From positions 1 through 6,578 of the forward strand of contig CALATC010000147.1 of NCBI GenBank assembly GCA_937891475.1: 6,578 nt of DNA, given 5' to 3'. Origin of the DNA: an uncultured Granulicatella sp. Lineage in GTDB: Bacteria; Bacillota; Bacilli; Lactobacillales; Aerococcaceae. The notes below the pieces were generated by a model, which did not search any database, had not been told where the DNA came from, and saw only the letters and a program-made list of their open reading frames with translations. Both the position numbers and the translations under genes were made by a program. This document shows, in pieces, positions 1 to 6,332 of this stretch; position 1 is the first letter of the stretch; every line of letters begins with the position of its first letter.

Positions 1-266
1 ATATCCTCTTCTTCAAATGATAAATGCCAAGGCTCTGTTCCTTCATTTTCTTTCATTTTTCTTAACGATTCAATCCATTGATCCACTTCTCTTACACGGA
101 GAAATTCTCCATTAACTTTTAAAGATACAAAAGCATTTTCAATCGAACATTTCCCATGCACCCATTGATCAGGAGTAGCTTCTTTTCCAATCGTACTTCC
201 ATCAAACTCAAACGACAGTGTTGTACCTAGAAATAATTTTTCTTTAAAACGAACTTTATTTCTCAT
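1..266 (-). CDS. Partial hypothetical protein, 5' end only (possibly WapI-type immunity-like)
   Basis: An open frame reads leftward from an ATG at 266-264 to the window edge without a stop, giving 88 complete codons. A strong ribosome binding site (GGGAGGAA on the minus strand, about 271-279) sits just upstream and supports both the start and the strand. The protein begins MRNKVRFKEK and continues with short hydrophilic stretches, including DQWVHGKCSIE and VDQWIESLRKMKENEG. There is no signal peptide and no membrane segment. The order of features (a WVxG-like strand, then a 'WIESLRKM' helix, then 'EPWHLSFEEE') loosely recalls small WapI-type immunity proteins of Firmicutes, but that is a weak impression from memory. 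It is transcribed divergently from the SOS operon, and its promoter must lie in 267-402, where I could not pick out a convincing one. Being a real gene is likely; its function is unknown. Confidence 0.7.
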   Translation of the reverse strand, partial: MRNKVRFKEKLFLGTTLSFEFDGSTIGKEATPDQWVHGKCSIENAFVSLKVNGEFLRVREVDQWIESLRKMKENEGTEPWHLSFEEED

Positions 267-329
267 ATAATTCCTCCCTATTCTTCACTTGTATCTTATC
301 ATTTTTCAATTTTATTCGCTATTAATATA

Positions 330-343
330 GGCAAGATATTGCC
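330..343. promoter_or_regulatory. Candidate operator 1: 14-bp dyad over the -35 box
   Basis: The arms GGCAA (330-334) and TTGCC (339-343) form a perfect 5-bp inverted repeat around GATA. The right arm overlaps the -35 hexamer, so a bound protein would block RNA polymerase. The site also lies upstream of the leftward gene and could serve both directions. Operator function is inferred from position only. The half-site sequence differs from that of the second dyad, so the two may bind different proteins. Confidence 0.35.
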
Positions 344-367
344 ATTCCACATTTACTATGCTAAACT
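339..367 (+). promoter_or_regulatory. Promoter of the repressor/polymerase operon, extended -10 type
   Basis: A -35 box TTGCCA at 339-344 is followed by a 17-nt spacer and a -10 box TAAACT at 362-367. A TGC at 359-361 directly before the -10 makes it an extended -10 promoter. This predicts transcription starting near 373-376 and a leader of about 27-30 nt before the ATG at 403. Both inverted repeats in this gap touch or flank the promoter, as expected for repressor control. An alternative -10 (TATAAA, 378-383) lacks a good -35 at the right distance. Confidence 0.6.
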
Positions 368-368
368 A

Positions 369-390
369 TTGTTAAGTTATAAATTAACAA
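369..390. promoter_or_regulatory. Candidate operator 2: 22-bp near-perfect palindrome at the transcription start
   Basis: The arms TTGTTAA (369-375) and TTAACAA (384-390) are exact inverse complements. The 8 bases between them are also symmetrical except for one mismatched pair (376 and 383), so 20 of 22 positions fit a dyad. It lies immediately downstream of the predicted -10 and just upstream of the GGAGGTG ribosome binding site (392-398). That position and length suit a dimeric XRE-type repressor, and the obvious candidate is the protein encoded at 403-1086. An RNA hairpin here would be weak because it is AT-rich, so a DNA-binding role is preferred. Confidence 0.5.
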
Positions 391-402
391 CGGAGGTGTA
401 TC

Positions 403-1086
403 ATGTTTTCAGCCAATCGCCTAAAAGAAATCCGCACGCAACAAGGATATTCTCAATCTTTTATCGCCAAACAATTAGAAATTAGCCGAGTCGCTTACCA
501 TCATTGGGAAAATGGAAAAACCATTCCAAATCAAAAAAATTTAATCGCATTAGCAGAAATTTTCAATGTAGAAACCAGTTATTTTGAATCGGAATATACT
601 ATTGTAACGAACTACTTACAACTACATTCGAACAATCAAAGAAAGGCAGAACACTATGTCGAACAATTACTTCATCAGCAACAAAGCCAAAAAATGCTCT
701 ATCCGATTACAGTATTAGCAGAAGTAAAACTTTCTGCCGGATTAGGAAAAGGAATTTTTGATGAATATGAAACAGAAATTGTCTACTCTCCAACAGAGCA
801 ACGAGGTTATGATATTGCTGCATGGATTCAGGGAGATTCAATGAGTCCAAGTTATCAAAATGGCGAGGTCGCTCTTATTCAAGCTAATGGATTTGACTAT
901 GATGGAGCTGTCTATGCTCTAACTTGGAACGAAGCAGTTTATATTAAGAAATTATATCGAGACGAACAAGGCTTTAGAATGGTTTCTTTAAATCCGAATT
1001 ACCCAGAACAATTCATTCCTTATGAAGACAATCCACAAGTAGTTGGACTAGTTGTGAATCACTTTATGCCAGTATCTGCTTCCTAG
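403..1086 (+). CDS. XRE-family repressor with S24 (LexA/UmuD-like) self-cleavage domain
   Basis: A 227-residue cytoplasmic transcriptional regulator. Residues about 6-60 form a Cro/CI-type helix-turn-helix (RLKEIRTQQGYSQ, then IAKQLEISRVAYHHWENGKT). A hydrophilic linker rich in Gln follows (about 65-98). Residues about 100-222 are an S24 peptidase-like domain. The catalytic Ser is Ser146 in GDSM, and the likely catalytic Lys is Lys182 in VYIKKL, aligned with the VKRL of LexA. An Ala112-Gly113 pair in KLSAGLGKG is placed like the Ala-Gly self-cleavage site of LexA, UmuD and HdiR. From the family, RecA bound to single-stranded DNA should stimulate self-cleavage and inactivate the repressor. The ATG at 403 is preceded by GGAGGTG at 392-398. 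It is the first gene of the operon and its stop codon lies within the ribosome binding site of the polymerase gene. Likely role: controlling its own operon. It could instead supply a UmuD'-like C-terminal fragment to the polymerase, as RumA/UmuD-type proteins do; I consider regulation more certain than that. Confidence 0.92.
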   Translation: MFSANRLKEIRTQQGYSQSFIAKQLEISRVAYHHWENGKTIPNQKNLIALAEIFNVETSYFESEYTIVTNYLQLHSNNQRKAEHYVEQLLHQQQSQKMLYPITVLAEVKLSAGLGKGIFDEYETEIVYSPTEQRGYDIAAWIQGDSMSPSYQNGEVALIQANGFDYDGAVYALTWNEAVYIKKLYRDEQGFRMVSLNPNYPEQFIPYEDNPQVVGLVVNHFMPVSAS

Positions 1087-1095
1087 AGGTGCAAA

Positions 1096-2511
1096 ATGAC
1101 CGTTATTGATTATGCAAGAGAACCGCATAGTGATATTGCCTTTATCGATATGAAATCCTTCTATGCTAGTGTAGAGTGTGTAGACCGTGGATTGAATCCA
1201 TTAACAACTTGCCTTTGTGTTATGAGTCGTGCAGATAATGCTAATGGACTCATTCTTGCTTCTTCCCCTATTTTTAAAAAAATTTTTGGAAAAGCAAACG
1301 TCAGTCGCTCCTATGATTTACCATTTCATATTCAAACAAGAAAATTTAATCTAGCTGCGGCAAAAAGACAAGGATTACCTATCAATCGAAATTTTATACG
1401 TTATGTAGAAAACTGGGCACAAAAAACATTAATTGTCCCACCGAGAATGGATCGATACATTGAAATAAATATGGAGATTCAAAAGATTTTTCAAAGGTTT
1501 GCTGCACCGACAGATATTCTTCCTTATTCCATTGATGAAGCGTTTATTGATTTAACTTCTTCCTTGAATTATTTTATCTCGCATCATCAATTAACTAAAA
1601 AGGAAAAATTAGATGTCCTTTCCTCCAAAATCCAACAAGAAATATGGAAAAAAACAGGAATCATCTCAACTGTTGGAATGAGCAATGCAAATCCCCTGCT
1701 CGCTAAACTGGCTCTAGATAATGAAGCTAAAAAAACTAAAACAATGCGATCCAATTGGTCCTATGAAGATGTGGAAACAAAGGTATGGAATATTCCTTCC
1801 TTAACCGATTTCTGGGGAATTGGCAGTAGAACAGAAAAAAGATTACAGAAACTAGGCATTCATAGTATTAAAGAATTAGCTGAGAGTAATCCAGATGATT
1901 TACAAAAAGAATTTGGCATCATAGGAGTCCAGCTTTGGTTTCATGCCAATGGGGTTGACGAGAGTAATATCCATCAACCGTATAAAGTACACTCAAAAGG
2001 AATTGGTAATTCGCAGATTTTACCACGAGATTATATTCATCAAGAAGATGTAGAAGTTGTCTTATCAGAAATGGCGGAACAAGTAGCCATTCGCTTAAGA
2101 AGACGACATAAAAAAACAAAACTCATTTCTATTTATATTGGTTTTTCAAAATATGAAATGAAATCCTCGCTTCATTGCCAAGAAGCCATTGAACCAAGTA
2201 ATCAAACAGCCATCTTAACAAAGGCTGTCTTACAATTATTTCGCAAAAAATATCATAGCGGTGCTGTCCGCCAAATTGGAGTACGCTATAGTGACTTAGT
2301 AGATGATAAATATTCCATCATTTCATTATTCGATGATCCCATCCTCATGGAAAAAGAAGAAAAATTACAACAAGCCATTGATGGCATTCGAGATGAATTT
2401 GGATTTTTATCGATTCAAAAAGGAACTTCCCTGTTAGAAAGTTCGAGAAATATTGCTCGTAGCAAACTCATTGGAGGACATTCTGCTGGAGGATTGGAGG
2501 GATTAAAATGA
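1096..2511 (+). CDS. umuC: Y-family translesion DNA polymerase (UmuC/ImpB-MucB-SamB type)
   Basis: A 471-residue error-prone DNA polymerase that would copy past damaged bases during the SOS response. The palm motif FIDMKSFYASVE starts near residue 16: Asp18 is a catalytic metal ligand and Tyr23 is the probable steric gate. The second catalytic motif YSIDEAFID (144-152) supplies Asp147 and Glu148. 'STVGMSNANPLLAKLALDNEAKK' (191-213) carries the conserved palm residues. A helix-hairpin-helix lies around 238-262 (DFWGIGSRTEKRLQKLGI), and the little-finger domain follows from about 300. 'IISLFDD' (408-414) sits where family members have a sliding-clamp binding motif, although the usual leading Gln is absent. 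The C-terminus SKLIGGHSAGGLEGLK is typical of the streptococcal/enterococcal UmuC subgroup, and the length matches it. The frame is intact. AGAGGTG (1085-1091) overlaps the upstream stop and sets the ATG at 1096. The last bases overlap the next start as ATGA, so translation is probably coupled. Confidence 0.95.
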   Translation: MTVIDYAREPHSDIAFIDMKSFYASVECVDRGLNPLTTCLCVMSRADNANGLILASSPIFKKIFGKANVSRSYDLPFHIQTRKFNLAAAKRQGLPINRNFIRYVENWAQKTLIVPPRMDRYIEINMEIQKIFQRFAAPTDILPYSIDEAFIDLTSSLNYFISHHQLTKKEKLDVLSSKIQQEIWKKTGIISTVGMSNANPLLAKLALDNEAKKTKTMRSNWSYEDVETKVWNIPSLTDFWGIGSRTEKRLQKLGIHSIKELAESNPDDLQKEFGIIGVQLWFHANGVDESNIHQPYKVHSKGIGNSQILPRDYIHQEDVEVVLSEMAEQVAIRLRRRHKKTKLISIYIGFSKYEMKSSLHCQEAIEPSNQTAILTKAVLQLFRKKYHSGAVRQIGVRYSDLVDDKYSIISLFDDPILMEKEEKLQQAIDGIRDEFGFLSIQKGTSLLESSRNIARSKLIGGHSAGGLEGLK

Positions 2512-2888
2512 TTGATCGTTCTTATTTACCCTTTCGTTCTGCTCGCTTATATCAAGATCGAAAAATGACAAAGTGGATGGGATTTTTCCTTTCTGAACAT
2601 ACAAGTGCATTAGAAGATGATGCAATTCCTATCCCTACTCATTCGCAACTCAATTTAGAAGAAAAATATTTATTATTAGGGCAATTACATTTATATGCTT
2701 TAAAAGCTCATATTTCTATTATTGAAAAAAAGCAACTATTGCACTATACAGGTACATTAGAAAACCTCACTGCTACGGAATGTTTATTAAAACTCAGTAA
2801 AGGCTATCAAAGAATTTTTATTGAGAACATCGTTTCTATTCAACAAGTAGAGGAGGAACAGTATGAATCAGCAAGATTATTATCGTAA
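2508..2888 (+). CDS. YolD-like small protein, polymerase-associated
   Basis: A 126-residue hydrophilic protein with no signal peptide or membrane segment. Residues about 14-35 (LYQDRKMTKWMGFFLSEHTSAL) match the N-terminal pattern of YolD-like proteins, with a D-R-x-M-x-K-W core followed by an 'LSEH' helix. The C-terminal part (about 80-114) has the strand pattern YolD proteins show, GTLENLTATECLLKL followed by IFIENIVSIQ. YolD-like proteins are commonly encoded beside Y-family polymerases in Firmicutes and are thought to act with them, by analogy with UmuD; the mechanism is not well established. The ATG overlaps the polymerase stop by 4 nt, and GGAGG at 2496-2500 is the ribosome binding site. 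Its 3' end overlaps the next gene by 26 nt. The family call rests on motif memory and is moderately sure; that it belongs to the polymerase operon is clear. Confidence 0.75.
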   Translation: MIDRSYLPFRSARLYQDRKMTKWMGFFLSEHTSALEDDAIPIPTHSQLNLEEKYLLLGQLHLYALKAHISIIEKKQLLHYTGTLENLTATECLLKLSKGYQRIFIENIVSIQQVEEEQYESARLLS

Positions 2889-3207
2889 TGAACTTCAAAT
2901 GAATTATTTTAGTGAAGAGTACCATCGTTTTGAAGAAGATTTTTATCGCTATTCTTCTCTAACGATTCCTCTGACTTTTTTAATCGATGATGTATTATTA
3001 TCCATGGCAAAATCGAATCGTCCTTACTTTAAGCTGAATGGAAAAAATTCATTGGATCATCAGGATCATTATTTTCTTTTTACGATTGAAGAAGAAGCGA
3101 CTCAACCATCGATTCGACTCTATCGCTACTGTTGCGTTACGCATTCACTAGAACAATTAAAGACACAGTATCTCTCACAACAACAAAAACAGCTCTCTCC
3201 TAATTAG
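2863..3207 (+). CDS. Small conserved protein of the UmuC operon (DUF5960-like)
   Basis: A 114-residue protein with no signal peptide, membrane segment or recognisable catalytic motif. It is rich in aromatic and acidic residues. Visible blocks are 'LQMNYFSEEYHRFEEDFYRYSS' (11-32), 'IPLTFLIDDVLLSMA' (35-49), 'YFKLNG' (55-60) and 'DHYFLFTI' (68-75). From memory these resemble small proteins of the DUF5960 kind that sit downstream of umuC homologues in streptococci; that assignment is tentative. A strong AGGAGG at 2851-2856, 6 nt before the ATG, lies inside the preceding gene. Its start overlaps that gene by 26 nt, so the two are very likely co-translated. The last codons, ending LSPN, and the stop codon form part of the operon's terminator hairpin. 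The biochemical function is unknown; operon position suggests a partner or modulator of the polymerase. Confidence 0.8.
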   Translation: MNQQDYYRNELQMNYFSEEYHRFEEDFYRYSSLTIPLTFLIDDVLLSMAKSNRPYFKLNGKNSLDHQDHYFLFTIEEEATQPSIRLYRYCCVTHSLEQLKTQYLSQQQKQLSPN

Positions 3208-3222
3208 GAAAGAGCTGTTTTT
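3186..3222 (+). terminator. Terminator of the repressor/polymerase operon, containing the last stop codon
   Basis: AAAACAGCTCT (3186-3196) pairs with AGAGCTGTTTT (3211-3221). Inside it the perfect palindrome TCCTAATTAGGA (3198-3209) extends the stem, leaving only the 3197/3210 C-A mismatch. A T run (3218-3222) follows. The TAG stop codon of the preceding gene lies at 3205-3207, within the hairpin. On the minus strand the same stem is followed by TTTTT (3189-3185), so it could also stop leftward transcription that gets past the ileS terminator. Confidence 0.85.
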
Positions 3223-3234
3223 ATTATAGACGAA

Positions 3235-3302
3235 CCATAGTAGCACACACCATGAAACCGTAGGTTTGCTGCCGTCCGACTGCTACTATACTAGGAAGTC
3301 AT
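3235..3302 (-). repeat. Structured repeat, copy A (short form)
   Basis: The inverted arms CCATAGTAGC (3235-3244) and GCTACTATACTAGG (3282-3295) pair as a 10-bp stem with a 4-nt bulge. They enclose a 28-nt core (3251-3278, beginning CATGAAACCG and ending GCCGTCCG). Within the core AAACC (3255-3259) pairs with GGTTT (3263-3267). The right arm plus the following AAGTCAT (3296-3302) is identical over 21 bases to copy B. Copy A lacks the ATGACTT extension on its left side and has no T run of its own; leftward transcripts would next meet the bidirectional hairpin at 3186-3222. Strand is assigned by analogy with copy B. I do not recognise the family. Confidence 0.7.
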
Positions 3303-3340
3303 CCCATCATTTATCCGTTCCTTCATCATATGAATGAAAC
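3303..3340. other. Spacer between the two structured repeats
   Basis: These 38 nt separate copies A and B. The stretch TTCATCATATGAATGAA (3322-3338) is a loose, imperfect dyad centred on CATATG. I see no start codon with a ribosome binding site and no promoter pair. The rest of the convergent gap (3208-3491) is taken up by the terminator and the two repeats; no gene is supported there. Confidence 0.5.
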
Positions 3341-3483
3341 AAAAAAATGACTTCCATAGTAGCTCTAGTGATAGAATCTGTATGACAGATTCTATCACCG
3401 GAAAATTTGAGACCTAGGCTCAAATTTTAGGCATGAGACCGCAGGGCTGCTGCCGTCCGCACGCTACTATACTAGGAAGTCAT
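3341..3483 (-). repeat. Structured repeat, copy B (long form with two extra hairpins and T7 tail)
   Basis: On the minus strand the outer arms are 3483-3463 and 3363-3347. They pair over ATGACTTCC and ATAGTAGC, with only a 4-nt bulge (TAGT). Seven T residues (3347-3341) end the structure, so it looks like a large rho-independent terminator starting 9 nt past the ileS stop codon. The 28-nt core (3432-3459) matches copy A at 24 of 28 positions. Between core and left arm lie two perfect hairpins absent from copy A: a 14-bp stem with 3-nt loop (3368-3398) and a 10-bp stem with loop ACCTAGG (3402-3428). The element probably terminates ileS transcription; whether it does more, as an RNA or as a mobile repeat, cannot be told from one locus. 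Confidence 0.7.
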
Positions 3484-3491
3484 TTAAATAA

Positions 3492-6281
3492 TTATTCTTC
3501 TTCGCCGTTAAGCGCTTCTGGATAAAATTCGCGCACAATTGTCGCACAACGATGACATAATGTTGGAGCATCTTCTAATGTTCCGACTTCTACTTTCACC
3601 GCACGACAACGTTGACAAGTTTCCCCTTTTGCATGTTCAACAACAACTGAAACACCTTCACCTTGAACCGCATTTTCAGGAGCTGCTGTTCCTACAGGAG
3701 CAACTTCTAATTGACTAACAATGAATAATTGAGCAACATCAGTTTGTAAACTGTCTAATAAATCAGCCACTTCTTGAGTTGGATATAGCGTAACTTTTGC
3801 TTCAAAGTTTTTACCAATTAATTTTTCATTACGTGCTTCTTCTAATGCTTTAAGAGCTGTATTACGAACTTTAAAGAATTCAGCCCAACGAGCTAAAATA
3901 GCTTCTTCGCCTTCATAATGAGTTACTTCAGGGAATTCTGCTAATTGAACATAAGCTTCCTCTTCTTTTAAGTATTTCCATACTTCTTCTGTTGTATGCA
4001 CTAAAATTGGACTCAATAATTTTGTTAATTTCACTAAGATATCATACAATACTGTTTGCATTGCACGACGTTCAAAGCCATTTTCTTGATCAATATACAC
4101 AACATCTTTAGCAAAGTCTAAATAGAATTGTGATAAATCAACTGTACAGAAGTTAATAACCCCTTGGTAAACTGTTGAGAATTGATAGTTATCATATGCT
4201 TTACGAATATTATCTACTAATTGATTGAATCGTACTAACATATATTGATCCACTGTACGTAAATCTTCAAATGCTACTGCGTGAGCTTTAGGATCAAAAT
4301 CAGTTGTATTAGCTAACATAAATCTCATTGTATTACGGATTTTACGGTAAACTTCTGAAACTTGGTTTAAGATATCATCACTAATACGAACGTCTGACTC
4401 ATAGTCCACAGAACTTACCCATAAACGAATAATATCTGCCCCTTTAGTCTTCATTTCTTTAGCTGGAGAAATAACGTTTCCTAGTGATTTACTCATTTTT
4501 TTCCCTTCTCCATCCATTACGAATCCTTGAGAAAGAACTGCTTTATAAGGTGCTTTTTTATGAACTGCTACACTTGTTGTTAAACTTGAGTTAAACCATC
4601 CACGATATTGGTCACTACCTTCTAAATACATATCCGCTGGGAATGATAATTCTTCACGAGTTCCTAAAACTCCAGCATGAGAACTACCTGAGTCGAACCA
4701 TACATCCATGATATCTAACTCTTTTGTAAAGATACCATTTGGAGAATCTGGATGAGTGAAGCCTTCTGGTAATAAGTCTTTTGCATCCCATTCAAACCAT
4801 ACATCTGAACCATGTTTTTCAAAAATTTGAGCAACATGTTCTGTTGTTTCTGGGGTAATAATTGGTTCACCATTTTCAGCATAAAATACAGGTAACGGAA
4901 CTCCCCATACACGTTGACGAGAAATTACCCAGTCTCCACGGTCACGAACCATGTTGTAAATACGAACTTGACCTGAAGGGTGATACCATTTAACCTCGTT
5001 TTCAATCACATCTAAGATTTCTTGACGGAATGCATCAATTGAAGCAAACCATTGAGGTGTCGCACGGAAAATAACTGGTTTTTTCGTACGCCAGTCATGT
5101 GGATAGCTGTGTACAAAGTAACTTAAGTTTAATAGTGCACCTTTTTCAGCTAATAAATCTGTAATCACTTTATTCGCATCTGCATAGAACATACCTTCAA
5201 ATCCAGGCGCTTCATCTGTATAACAACCTTGGCTGTCTACTGGAGATAATACTGCTAAATTATATTTACGAGAATAATAGAAGTCGTCTTCCCCGTGTCC
5301 AGGAGCTGTATGTACTAAACCAGTACCCGCATCTAATGTTACATAATCTCCATTCATTACTAATGATTCACGTTCATAGAATGGATGCCAAGCAGTCATA
5401 TATTCTAATGCGCTACCTGGAAATTCTTGTAAAATTTCTACATTTTCCCATGATAATGTAGCTGTTAATGATTCTACTAAATCTTTAGCAACAACAAATG
5501 TACCAGTAGAAGTTTTCACTTGTGCATAGACATAATCTGGATGAACAAAAATTCCTAAGTTTGCAGGAAGTGTCCATGGAGTTGTTGTCCAAATAACAAA
5601 TGAAGTATCTTCACCCAATAAGCCTTTTCCATCTTTTACTTTGAATGCTACATAAATAGAAGCACTTTCTACATCTTTATATTCGATTTCTGCTTCAGCT
5701 AATGAAGATTCACTTGATGGAGACCAGTAAATTGGTTTTAATCCTTTATAAATATAGCCGTTTTCAGCCATTTTACCAAATACACGAATTTGTTCTGCTT
5801 CAAATTCAGGTTTTAATGTTACATATGGATTATCCCATGTACCAGTTACACCTAAACGTTTGAACACTGTTCTTTGATTGTCGATTTGACGCCAAGCATA
5901 TTCTGCACATAATTTACGGAATTCTGCTACTGACATTTTTTTACGATCGACACCTTCAGCATTTGCTAAAGCTTGTTCAATTGGTAAACCGTGAGTATCC
6001 CAACCAGGAACAAATGGTGCACGGAATCCGCTCATTGATTTACTACGAACGATAAAGTCTTTTGAAATTTTATTTAATGCATGTCCCATATGAACATCCC
6101 CATTTGCATATGGAGGGCCATCATGTAATACGAAAGAAGGTTTACCTTCATTTTTTAACTGACGTTGCGCATAAAGGTTTGCTTCTTCCCATTCTTGTTG
6201 ATAATCTAATTCTTTTGTAGGTAAATTCCCACGCATTGGAAATTCTGTTTTTCCAATTTGCAATGTTTCTTTCATTTTCAT
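3492..6281 (-). CDS. ileS: Isoleucine--tRNA ligase (IleRS)
   Basis: A 929-residue cytoplasmic class I aminoacyl-tRNA synthetase that attaches isoleucine to tRNA-Ile using ATP and edits mischarged valine. Positions are counted from the chosen start. [14 protein letters not shown] holds the HIGH-type signature HMGH at 64-67. The CP1 editing domain includes [11 protein letters not shown] (232-242) and [16 protein letters not shown] (319-334). KMSKS lies at 595-599. The tRNA-binding C-terminal region follows and ends in a zinc-ribbon pair, CQRC (Cys889, Cys892) and CHRC (Cys909, Cys912). This zinc module and the length match the usual bacterial IleS1 form rather than the mupirocin-resistant eukaryote-like IleS2. 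The start is the ATG at 6281 (MKMKETLQ), 7 nt after AAAGGAGG. A longer in-frame reading from TTG at 6356 would translate the T-box and its terminator and is wrong. The frame is intact. Expression should depend on uncharged tRNA-Ile through the upstream T-box. Confidence 0.98.
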   Translation of the reverse strand: MKMKETLQIGKTEFPMRGNLPTKELDYQQEWEEANLYAQRQLKNEGKPSFVLHDGPPYANGDVHMGHALNKISKDFIVRSKSMSGFRAPFVPGWDTHGLPIEQALANAEGVDRKKMSVAEFRKLCAEYAWRQIDNQRTVFKRLGVTGTWDNPYVTLKPEFEAEQIRVFGKMAENGYIYKGLKPIYWSPSSESSLAEAEIEYKDVESASIYVAFKVKDGKGLLGEDTSFVIWTTTPWTLPANLGIFVHPDYVYAQVKTSTGTFVVAKDLVESLTATLSWENVEILQEFPGSALEYMTAWHPFYERESLVMNGDYVTLDAGTGLVHTAPGHGEDDFYYSRKYNLAVLSPVDSQGCYTDEAPGFEGMFYADANKVITDLLAEKGALLNLSYFVHSYPHDWRTKKPVIFRATPQWFASIDAFRQEILDVIENEVKWYHPSGQVRIYNMVRDRGDWVISRQRVWGVPLPVFYAENGEPIITPETTEHVAQIFEKHGSDVWFEWDAKDLLPEGFTHPDSPNGIFTKELDIMDVWFDSGSSHAGVLGTREELSFPADMYLEGSDQYRGWFNSSLTTSVAVHKKAPYKAVLSQGFVMDGEGKKMSKSLGNVISPAKEMKTKGADIIRLWVSSVDYESDVRISDDILNQVSEVYRKIRNTMRFMLANTTDFDPKAHAVAFEDLRTVDQYMLVRFNQLVDNIRKAYDNYQFSTVYQGVINFCTVDLSQFYLDFAKDVVYIDQENGFERRAMQTVLYDILVKLTKLLSPILVHTTEEVWKYLKEEEAYVQLAEFPEVTHYEGEEAILARWAEFFKVRNTALKALEEARNEKLIGKNFEAKVTLYPTQEVADLLDSLQTDVAQLFIVSQLEVAPVGTAAPENAVQGEGVSVVVEHAKGETCQRCRAVKVEVGTLEDAPTLCHRCATIVREFYPEALNGEEE

Positions 6282-6288
6282 TGCATTT

Positions 6289-6296
6289 CCTCCTTT
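6289..6296 (-). promoter_or_regulatory. Ribosome binding site deciding the ileS start
   Basis: AAAGGAGG on the minus strand lies 7 nt before the ATG at 6281. It fixes the start at MKMKETLQ. The ATG two codons later (6275) would be 13 nt away and is less likely. A nearer ATG inside the spacer (6287-6285) is out of frame and reaches TGA after two codons. Confidence 0.85.
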
Positions 6297-6302
6297 GTCT
6301 AT

Positions 6303-6332
6303 AAAATAAAAAATCCCCTGCAAAAGCAGGGG
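6303..6332 (-). terminator. T-box attenuator terminator in front of ileS
   Basis: On the minus strand CCCCTGC (6332-6326), loop TTTT and GCAGGGG (6321-6315) form a perfect 7-bp GC-rich stem. It is followed by A, six T, A and four T (6314-6303). The CCCC at 6332-6329 is also needed to pair with GCG/GGG bases beside the T-box, so terminator and antiterminator exclude each other. With isoleucyl-tRNA abundant, transcription should stop here, just before the ribosome binding site. Confidence 0.9.

Noticed and set aside
281..340. Leftward promoter for the partial gene, using TTGCCT or TTGAAA as the -35 on the minus strand
   Set aside because: Neither hexamer has a reasonable -10 at 16-18 nt, so I could not support a specific promoter.
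1919..2119. Open frame of 66 codons on the minus strand inside the polymerase gene
   Set aside because: It lies wholly within the well-supported Y-family polymerase reading frame, and nothing in its sequence suggests a real protein.
3235..3483. CRISPR array
   Set aside because: There are only two units, of unequal length, with the repeated parts acting as closing arms and core of a fold; there are no regular spacers and no cas genes in the window.
3235..3483. Known riboswitch or self-cleaving ribozyme
   Set aside because: I looked for the conserved cores of TPP, SAM, glycine, c-di-GMP, THF, preQ1, hammerhead and twister and saw none; the position after gene ends also argues against a riboswitch.
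4715..4912. Open frame of 65 codons on the minus strand inside ileS
   Set aside because: It is in another frame of a conserved synthetase gene, has a low-complexity composition and shows no motif.
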